Shown here: positions 57,944-64,000 of the stretch, piece by piece | How positions within the stretch are numbered: the stretch's first letter is position 1 | How the letters are laid out: the number at the start of each line of letters is the position of its first letter | Assembly: GCA_964627035.1 (NCBI GenBank) | Contig: CAZVKN010000009.1 | Coordinates: 25,986-89,985, forward strand | From: CAZVKN01 sp964627035 | GTDB taxonomy: Bacteria; Electryoneota; AABM5-125-24; Hatepunaeales; Hatepunaeaceae | Direction: 5' to 3' | DNA length: 64,000 nucleotides | Program-made: the position numbers and the translations under genes | Notes under the pieces: generated by a model | What the model was told of the DNA's origin: nothing | Database searches by the model: none | Seen by the model: the letters and a program-made list of their open reading frames with translations, nothing else

Positions 57944-60900
57944 CTAAAACTCCAATCCAAGACCAACCCTCAAAAAGCGCGGATTGTCCCACGCACTCGG
58001 ATTCGGTCCTGAAAATGGATTCTGTACATAATTTGGCGATACCGAGTCGTTAACCCAGCCCGTTTCACCTGTATAACTGTCGAACGACTGAGGTGTACCG
58101 ACTCGACCGTAGTTGTCATCAGCGTGGAGTATGTTTTTGGTGTTGAGAAGGTTACGAACCTCCAACCACAATGAAGTTCTCCAGCCGAAAACGTTGAAGT
58201 ACTTGGTCATATTCAAGTCAACCGCATCCGTCCAATCCGTTCTCTTGGTCATGTATTGACCTTCGATAAGAGTACCTGAGGCATCGGTCGGTGTGTAAGG
58301 GAGACCTGAGCGTATGTTCCACATAGCGTTAATGCTCCATCCGCCCGGTGCACCTGCGATGCCGAAAATAGGCTCGTCATCGTCATATACCAAGCTGTAA
58401 TTGGCGACTATGCTGTGCCGCTGATCCCAGCCTGCGGCGATTGCCAGTGGAGGCTCCACATAGTTCCGACGGATTGCCTGTGTGGAAATATTGTAGGAGT
58501 TCTTGGCGTTCACCCAAGACAGTGTGTAGGTGATGCGTCCTGACATGTTCGAGCCGTACTCGCGAGACAGATTGAACTCCAATCCGCGAGCAAATGCGTA
58601 GTCCTGGTTGTCGTAGATCGCAAAGTTCTGCCCGAGAAGATCCCTCCCGAAATGCTCAGGGAACCAATCCTTGCCGTCGCGTGTGTTGATCCAGTTCTTC
58701 ACATCCTTCATGAATCCGGTAATGTCAACCAGATAGTTTTCATACGGATTCCATGCCACACCGACCTCAAATGAGACTGTCTTCTCCGGACCGAGATCCG
58801 GATTGCCGATGCGAGGCGTGCCGCCCGACTGAACCTGATTCACCGATTCAAACATGTCGCTCCACCGCGGACGCTGATAGAAGTGTCCATAGTGTGCGTG
58901 CAGATACGCTTTTTCGGTAATTGCGAAAGATGCTCCGATCCGAGGTGATAGCGTGGCAGTGATCCTATCCGGAATGTCAAACGGGATATAGTTCGGACTC
59001 CAAGTCCGGTTCCCAAATTCGTCAGTCGCAAACGTGTCAAACGCCGCAACATGACGTACCTGCTCACCAGGCATGTAAAAGTCCAGACGACCGCCGATTG
59101 TCAGCGTGATGTCCTTGAACTCCATCTTGTCCTGAACGTACATAGCCCCGTCAGATGGATAGACCCGATAGATGTCCGTGTAAATCCCCTTACCTTCGTT
59201 TGCAATCGTAGGATAAGGAAGCACATGACTCCGCAGATCAAAGTAGTTGAAGTCCAAGCCTGCGCGGATCTGGTGATTCCGCCTCATCTGGCTCGTGATC
59301 TGAAACTTAGCCCCGTAAACATAAGACTCTTCCTCATACCAAGCCGGAACCGGCTGACCAATGTCATCGTCCGTTCCGTCACCCGAGATGGCGTAACCTT
59401 TATACTGGAAGGTGTTGTTTGCCGGATTGCCCGCATCCCAGATGCCGTCACCGTCTGTGTCAGTGAACGGTTCACCCGGGTCGTACAAGCCGTTGTACTT
59501 GCCTTCAGCATCCGGTAAATCTATGAACTCTTCGGCATATTCACCGTATTCGTCAGGCTTTTTATCAGCTCCGGTTATGAGGCGGGATGCCTTGTAACGC
59601 GACAGCTTGACATGGTAGAATGTCCTCTCGTTCAAAGAGTGGTTCCAACTGAGCAAAAATTGATCGTCAAAGATCTTGCGCATAGGAGTATGATCAGCGG
59701 CATTGTACTCGTACCACTGGATATCCTCGTCAATAAGACCGTCAAGATCGTCATCCTTGCCGTTCAAAGCTTCCTCATCGACCCTTCCATCAGCATCATC
59801 GTCTGCACGATGAATGCCATGTTCATCGAACTCAGGATCACCCATTGGATTCCAGCGATCGAAGACATAAGAGAAGCGCGGATCATCAGGGTCGTTGCCT
59901 GTCCAAGCCTGAAGCGCTGCGTCCACATCAGCCTGTGTGTAGTCGAACGGGAAGTGACGACTTTGTCGCATTACAAACACGTTGTACCACTCACGATTGG
60001 CGCGGTATCCGAGCTTAAACTTCATCGTCGGATTGATGTGATGAGTGAGCTGAATATTACTCGTGAAAAACGTCTGCTCACGACGAGGACCAAACGCATC
60101 GGGCAGTAGTCCACCGGAAGCGTCATGCCTGTACCACGGGGAAGAGCTGATCCTCAATCCGTTGGAGGATGTGTTTCGCGCTGAAATGTCAGCGGCAGCA
60201 AAAAATGTGATATATCCGGGAACCTTAAGTCCCATCTTCGGTAGAAGATAAGTGGAAATCGGTTCGGGACCGCCGAGGGATCCCTCAAGGTAGTCGTAGT
60301 TTTGGTAACTCAGCGGCGGCTGCCACATGGTCGTTACCGTTGTGTCGAACTTATCGAAGTACGTGGTTTTTTCCTCAAACTTCGAATCAGCTTTCGGTGA
60401 CAGGTCGTCAAAGACATATTTAATGCGTCCGCTGAATTTCTTACCTCCCTCTTTGGTCACCACATTGATGACCGCAGATTGAGCGTTACCAAATTCAGCG
60501 TCGAATCCACCTGTTTGTGCGACCATCTCCGCCACAGCGGGCGATCCGATCTGGAGCATACGCAGGTTGTTCAATGGATCTTTGACTTCCATACCGTCAA
60601 CGAGATACGCAACTTCACCACGTCGTCCGCCGCGGATGTGGATATTGTTTCCACTACCGACGGCGCCACCGACGCTTGCGAGTGCACCGACATAGCTGGC
60701 GACCGGCATGTTGTATATTTCGTCTCCGGTTGTCAACCGGGTTGTAGCGGTTACATCAGCGCGAACGACTGGTCGCGCGGCTTTTATGACGACCTCTTCA
60801 CGTTGAACGGTCGTCGAGGTAAGCTTAAAATTCAGTGTTGCGGTCAAATCCGCATAAATTAAAACTTCCTGTTGAGTTACAGATGCATAGTTTACATGGC

Positions 60901-61162
60901 TCGCCATTACGTCATACTGTCCCGGAGGAACGTTCAGTAGAAAGAAGTCACCATCCAGGGACGAAAATGCACCGAGTTCAGTGTCGAGAATCACAATGTT
61001 GGCTCCGGCAACCGGTTCACCTGTCTGAGAATCGGTTATGATGCCGGAGATTTTGCCGGTCACACCGGCAAAAGCCGGTCCGGCGATCAACATCAGTGAT
61101 ATGGCGAGACTTAAAACAAGACGAACCGGATCATCCGGTAAATTTCGTAAAAAAAATCTCAT
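57944..61162 (-). CDS. TonB-dependent outer-membrane receptor with CarboxypepD-like head
   Basis: 1072 residues from the ATG at 61162, chosen for GGGAGG 5 nt upstream and the signal peptide RLVLSLAISLMLIAGPAFA; the frame is open 75 codons further up. Head domain (about 38-125): GKISGIITDSQTGEPVAGAN, LDTELGAFSSLDGDFFLLNV, a carboxypeptidase-regulatory-like fold. Plug: ARPVVRADVTATTRLTTGDE and NNIHIRGGRRGEVAYLVDGM. The barrel runs to the C-terminal Phe (RFLRVGLGLEF). Two extracellular-loop candidates carry calcium-type repeats (DDDADGRVDEE about 450; DTDGDGIWDAG about 570), as in the next gene's product. It heads a five-gene operon. Its ligand is unknown. Confidence 0.92.
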   Translation of the reverse strand: MRFFLRNLPDDPVRLVLSLAISLMLIAGPAFAGVTGKISGIITDSQTGEPVAGANIVILDTELGAFSSLDGDFFLLNVPPGQYDVMASHVNYASVTQQEVLIYADLTATLNFKLTSTTVQREEVVIKAARPVVRADVTATTRLTTGDEIYNMPVASYVGALASVGGAVGSGNNIHIRGGRRGEVAYLVDGMEVKDPLNNLRMLQIGSPAVAEMVAQTGGFDAEFGNAQSAVINVVTKEGGKKFSGRIKYVFDDLSPKADSKFEEKTTYFDKFDTTVTTMWQPPLSYQNYDYLEGSLGGPEPISTYLLPKMGLKVPGYITFFAAADISARNTSSNGLRISSSPWYRHDASGGLLPDAFGPRREQTFFTSNIQLTHHINPTMKFKLGYRANREWYNVFVMRQSRHFPFDYTQADVDAALQAWTGNDPDDPRFSYVFDRWNPMGDPEFDEHGIHRADDDADGRVDEEALNGKDDDLDGLIDEDIQWYEYNAADHTPMRKIFDDQFLLSWNHSLNERTFYHVKLSRYKASRLITGADKKPDEYGEYAEEFIDLPDAEGKYNGLYDPGEPFTDTDGDGIWDAGNPANNTFQYKGYAISGDGTDDDIGQPVPAWYEEESYVYGAKFQITSQMRRNHQIRAGLDFNYFDLRSHVLPYPTIANEGKGIYTDIYRVYPSDGAMYVQDKMEFKDITLTIGGRLDFYMPGEQVRHVAAFDTFATDEFGNRTWSPNYIPFDIPDRITATLSPRIGASFAITEKAYLHAHYGHFYQRPRWSDMFESVNQVQSGGTPRIGNPDLGPEKTVSFEVGVAWNPYENYLVDITGFMKDVKNWINTRDGKDWFPEHFGRDLLGQNFAIYDNQDYAFARGLEFNLSREYGSNMSGRITYTLSWVNAKNSYNISTQAIRRNYVEPPLAIAAGWDQRHSIVANYSLVYDDDEPIFGIAGAPGGWSINAMWNIRSGLPYTPTDASGTLIEGQYMTKRTDWTDAVDLNMTKYFNVFGWRTSLWLEVRNLLNTKNILHADDNYGRVGTPQSFDSYTGETGWVNDSVSPNYVQNPFSGPNPSAWDNPRFLRVGLGLEF

Positions 61163-61221
61163 CCAAACCTCCCAAAATAATTGCCTGTCGGAAGAGTTAT
61201 CCGGGGTACTTATGAGACCTC

Positions 61222-61251
61222 CCAAAGCACATCCGGAAAATAGTGCTTTGG
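61222..61251 (-). promoter_or_regulatory. Hairpin in the TonB-receptor leader
   Basis: Minus strand: CCAAAGCAC, a 12-nt loop, GTGCTTTGG, a perfect 9-bp stem about 60 nt upstream of the ATG. It is followed directly by GAGGT. No T-run follows, so it is not a terminator. A role in translation or mRNA stability is possible. Confidence 0.45.
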
Positions 61252-61276
61252 TATAAGTATCATTGGGGCATATTGC

Positions 61277-61328
61277 GAAAAAATAGCCACAGGAAGTCGA
61301 GAATAGGACAGACTCGACTTCCTGTGGC
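61277..61328 (-). terminator. Intrinsic terminator of the sorting-domain gene
   Basis: Minus strand: GCCACAGGAAGTCGAG, an 11-nt loop, CTCGACTTCCTGTGGC (perfect 16-bp stem), then TATTTTTTCG. It ends transcription from 61441-63498 before the TonB-receptor operon, which therefore needs its own promoter in 61163-61276. Confidence 0.9.
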
Positions 61329-61368
61329 TGGCTTGCCCGCTTCCGGGTGTTTCGGATAGCCGTATTTC

Positions 61369-61397
61369 GTAGTCGTGGTTGTCTCAACCACGACTAC
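61369..61397. repeat. REP4 palindrome
   Basis: gtagtcgtggttg-tct-caaccacgactac, a perfect palindrome 44 bp after the stop of the sorting-domain gene, upstream of the true terminator. Confidence 0.92.
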
Positions 61398-61440
61398 AAA
61401 AACAGTCAAAGTCCGGCTCATCCGGCAGGCACATTGTCTG

Positions 61441-63498
61441 TTAGCGAATAAGCGTCATTTTACCGACATGACGTTGTGAACCCGAATTCAAGATATAGAA
61501 ATATACCCCGGAACCCACGCCTTCACCGTGCCAGGCTATCTCGTGATGACCGGCAGCGGTTGTTCCGTCATGCAGCGTTTCAACCAAACGACCGCTAATG
61601 TCAAATACGGTCAGAGTGACTTCTGAAGCTTTGTTCAGAGTAAACGGAATGACAGTTGAATTGTTGAACGGGTTGGGATAGTTCTGTCCCAGACTCATCT
61701 GTGTCGGCAGTTCAACGGTCGGATTGTCAACACCTACTACAAATTCCTCTCCGACGATAATGAGCTGCAATCCACTTTCACCGGCGTTTCCTACACCATC
61801 TTGGCACCAGATGAAGAAGTAGATCGAGTCTCCATCAGCAATCGCCTGACCATGCATGGTGTCGGACGGCATAGTGAAGAAATAGGTTCCGTTGCCGTCA
61901 TCATCGGTATCACCCGAATCAGCTACGACATACTCCCAGCCGACTTCATCGCCTTCGGCGTTGATGTTCAGCCAGTTGATGTCCACATAGCTGATACCGG
62001 TGTTCCCGACATTTTCGTCAGCAACCACACATGATGATATCCAGGGTTCACCAAGCACGGTGCTGGACAGAGTCACACTCTCGTCTTGAGGAACGGGCGC
62101 GAATACGTCGGTGACACCGTAAAGCACACAGAAAGTGGCGAAGATGGTCTCACCTTCTCCGGGGTTTATGCCGATTTGAGGCAAGTAACCCGCATTAAGC
62201 CCATCTTCGAGATAGTCAATAATGCGAAGAGTATCACTCCAGTTCTCACCGAGATCATCGGAGTAGGAAACCATGAATCCACTTGGAGTCAGGACAGGAT
62301 CAGGATAGCTCCAGATATTGGAGCCCATCACCAAACGTCCTTCAGATGTCCAGTTACCCATTGCGGTGTAATAGACACGACCGGGATACTCTATTTCCAT
62401 GACGGGATCGGGACCGACCCAGTCACCACCACCGTAACCCAGACCGTCGTAGGCAACCCAGTTGTAGTGTGCCGGGTAAACACCGTTGGTGTCAGGTTGC
62501 GGAATACCGATATTACTGAAAACCCACGGACCTTCACCATCTACACCTATACTCGGATAGCGCTGCGCACCGGGAATAGTTTCGACAACCCAGTTTTCAC
62601 CTGCGTCATCGGAGAAGGCTACAGCGGTTCCTGATAGATTACGGTTACGAACTGCAAAGTACACTACACCTGCATCCACATCCTGTGCAATCGGGTTGAC
62701 CGCACTGGTGTAGTAGCTGTAATATGCACCACTTTCGGTGATAGGACCGTATGTGGTAGCTTCACCATTATTGACCTTGATGACAAATTGATCCCACCAG
62801 CCACTATCAGCATTGGCAGTTTGGAACAATACAAACATATTGTCACCGTTCATATCGGTCATGTGAGGATAGTGATCTTCATCGGCAAGATCTTCAGCGA
62901 TAGCTACTGCATCACCCCAACCGTCACCGGTTTTTGTCGCCATCATGAACTGACGAGCCTCATTTGCTTGAACTTCCCAGAGTGCAATCAAATTGCCGTC
63001 AGCATCCTTACCTGCATCTGACCAGGTAAAGACAGCGTTTTCAGGCAATTCTGTGATAAGAGTATAGGAAACTTCGTCACCGGCAATGTTTGATTGGACG
63101 TCATAGATACCGTTGACACGTTCTTCCGGATTGTTCACTCCGGTAAATTTGTCGAGGATTCCGATGAAGTGGATGTTATTGTCACCGTCTGCGACAGCAC
63201 CGAAGTTGTATCCGGCATCGCCCCAGGCGGGAGTTTCATCATCTTCATCCCACATACCGGTGTCACCGGTACCTCGGATTTCTGACCAGCTTTCGCCACC
63301 ATCAGTTGAGACGACGAAACGATATGTCATAAATTCATCTTCGTCACGGTTGAGTTGATGTGAAGCGTTGTTCAGTGGGGGGTGAATGGTGAGATTCGGC
63401 TCACCGTTCGGGAGTAAATTCTGGTTGACGGCGAATGCTGTTCCGGACAACAGCAAGGCGACACACAGAATTGCAACTAAAAAAGTAACTTTTTGCAT
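61441..63498 (-). CDS. Secreted Asp-box protein with C-terminal sorting domain
   Basis: 685 residues. The signal peptide is KVTFLVAILCVALLLSGTAF, cleaved near AVNQ. Asp-boxes are seen at STDGGESWSEI, SDDAGENWVVE and SDDLGENWSDT, so a sialidase-like propeller occupies most of residues 50-440. A beta domain follows (about 455-590). The C-terminus is a full Por/FlgD-like sorting domain: LPTQMSLGQNYPNPFNNSTV, FDISGRLVETLHDGTTAAGH, SGVYFYILN and a final HVGKMTLIR. It is transcribed alone with a strong promoter, a leader of about 218 nt and a strong terminator, suggesting an abundant secreted product. Catalytic residues were not identified. Confidence 0.9.
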   Translation of the reverse strand: MQKVTFLVAILCVALLLSGTAFAVNQNLLPNGEPNLTIHPPLNNASHQLNRDEDEFMTYRFVVSTDGGESWSEIRGTGDTGMWDEDDETPAWGDAGYNFGAVADGDNNIHFIGILDKFTGVNNPEERVNGIYDVQSNIAGDEVSYTLITELPENAVFTWSDAGKDADGNLIALWEVQANEARQFMMATKTGDGWGDAVAIAEDLADEDHYPHMTDMNGDNMFVLFQTANADSGWWDQFVIKVNNGEATTYGPITESGAYYSYYTSAVNPIAQDVDAGVVYFAVRNRNLSGTAVAFSDDAGENWVVETIPGAQRYPSIGVDGEGPWVFSNIGIPQPDTNGVYPAHYNWVAYDGLGYGGGDWVGPDPVMEIEYPGRVYYTAMGNWTSEGRLVMGSNIWSYPDPVLTPSGFMVSYSDDLGENWSDTLRIIDYLEDGLNAGYLPQIGINPGEGETIFATFCVLYGVTDVFAPVPQDESVTLSSTVLGEPWISSCVVADENVGNTGISYVDINWLNINAEGDEVGWEYVVADSGDTDDDGNGTYFFTMPSDTMHGQAIADGDSIYFFIWCQDGVGNAGESGLQLIIVGEEFVVGVDNPTVELPTQMSLGQNYPNPFNNSTVIPFTLNKASEVTLTVFDISGRLVETLHDGTTAAGHHEIAWHGEGVGSGVYFYILNSGSQRHVGKMTLIR

Positions 63499-63723
63499 TT
63501 GTGAGACCTCTTGAAAACTTACAATTAAAAACGATTAACTAATCAAGGTGTTCAGTGCAGGTGGGCAGTTCTAAGTTCCTGTGCGAGCGTCAATTTGGTT
63601 TTGAGTTCTTCCTCCTAACTTTTTCTTTTCCTGTCTATTTTAATGATCTATTTCTAAACTGAAGAGCAGAAAGCTCCCCGCCCTCTGCTGCAAACTCATT
63701 GAATCCAGTTCTCAATAAGCTGC

Positions 63724-63752
63724 AATATACACTTTCATAGCTTGCCTGTCAA
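63724..63752 (-). promoter_or_regulatory. Sigma70-type promoter of the sorting-domain gene
   Basis: Minus strand: TTGACA, a 17-bp spacer, TATATT (consensus -35, 5 of 6 at -10). The predicted start near 63717 gives a leader of about 218 nt (63499-63716) with no gene in it; the ribosome-binding site before the ATG is AGAGG. Confidence 0.85.
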
Positions 63753-63902
63753 GTCGCAGCAGAGAATTTCTCAAAATTTATTTACCTCCGTAAATTAAAA
63801 CGTGATCTTGTAGTCGGGGTTGTTTATAACAGTGCTTAAAAGTGTTTTCACATAATTGGGGAGCAAGAACATTCTTGAGTTCTTTGATTTATTCATATTC
63901 CC

Positions 63903-64000
63903 GTCATTCCCGCGAAGGCGGGAATCCAGTAAACGGTTGTTATCACTGGATTCCGGATCAAGCAGTCTGTCCGAGAATAGTTCTTTAAGAAACAATATCT
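63903..64000. repeat. REP1 pair interrupted by an element end at the window edge
   Basis: 63903-63929 is a REP1 half-unit (gtcattcccgcgaaggcggg-aatccag). The facing unit starts ctggattccggatcaag at 63946 and breaks at 63963 into cagtctgtccgagaata, the left terminal repeat of the 131-bp element family. The rest lies outside the window. The break point in REP1 is the same as in the copy at 16056. Confidence 0.8.

Noticed and set aside
2468..63498. Type IX secretion system core genes
   Set aside because: Sorting-domain proteins and a PorV-like barrel are present, but no sov/sprA, porK/L/M/N or porU homologue was recognised in the window.
63795..63995. 66-codon minus-strand open frame with LLDSRLRGNDG
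   Set aside because: It is a read-through of REP1 and REP4-like repeats (LDSRLRGND is the usual translation of REP1); no ribosome-binding site and no protein family.
1..64000. rRNA genes, integrase, transposase or prophage genes
   Set aside because: None could be recognised on either strand; mobile signals are limited to non-coding palindromic elements.

Overview
The window is about 64 kb from a bacterial scaffold. A run of exactly 100 N at 44169-44268 shows it is an assembled, probably metagenomic, contig. Several traits point to an uncultivated lineage of the FCB superphylum (Bacteroidetes/Calditrichota/Zixibacteria/Marinimicrobia-like). Secreted proteins end in PNPFN-type C-terminal sorting domains. 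There is a TonB receptor with a CarboxypepD-like head, a PorV/PorQ-like outer-membrane protein, BACON and Asp-box (BNR) proteins and many lipoproteins. Metabolism looks anaerobic, with pyruvate:ferredoxin oxidoreductase and a Na+-pumping decarboxylase. This placement is inference from gene content. No rRNA gene, integrase, transposase or CRISPR array was seen.

Layout. 1-4.3 kb: cell-surface proteins (partial DUF5916-like protein, three-repeat lipoprotein, sorting-domain protein). 4.5-5.4 kb: parB without parA. 5.4-15.9 kb: an accessory zone with a hicB-hicA-hicB toxin-antitoxin unit, a VOC protein, an HD nucleotidase, a methyltransferase fused to a nuclease-like domain, a NYN-LOTUS protein and a DUF433/RelE/DUF2087 operon. 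These are interleaved with a membrane-protein cluster of unknown function (232-, 304- and 229-residue proteins plus a DUF6754-like protein). 16.3-21 kb: deoxyhypusine-synthase-like and DUF3108 proteins, then two envelope polysaccharide genes. 21-24.2 kb: an Asp-box protein and undecaprenyl-diphosphatase. 24.4-33 kb: oadGAB, orphan FeoA, a dihydroorotate-dehydrogenase-like protein and nifJ. 33.2-36.5 kb: three paralogous lipoproteins, recR and a small membrane protein. 36.7-43.9 kb (+ strand): a DUF255 lipoprotein, a membrane protein, DUF4159 and a DUF4175-like coiled-coil protein. 44-51.5 kb: gap, BACON lipoprotein, zinc-ribbon protein, Na+ symporter plus glutamate dehydrogenase, GDPD, der and tRNA-Gly(CCC). 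51.6-63.5 kb: a five-gene outer-membrane/secretion operon headed by the TonB receptor, preceded by a sorting-domain protein.

The most unusual feature is the intergenic DNA. At least eight families of short palindromic repeats fill nearly every gap. A dimeric palindrome (A-spacer-B) recurs six or seven times. Two 131-bp elements with about 16-bp terminal inverted repeats (core AGTCTGTCCGA) lie exactly in the loop of another palindrome family, flanked by 4-5-bp direct repeats; a third enters at the same point at the window edge. Repeats have also entered coding sequence, forming the n-region of two signal peptides and the tail of one membrane protein.

Three strong sigma70-type promoters (tRNA-Gly, the Na+ symporter/glutamate dehydrogenase operon and the 61441-63498 gene), one weaker one, and two clear intrinsic terminators could be read directly. 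Most gene families are recognised from motifs only; no database search was possible.
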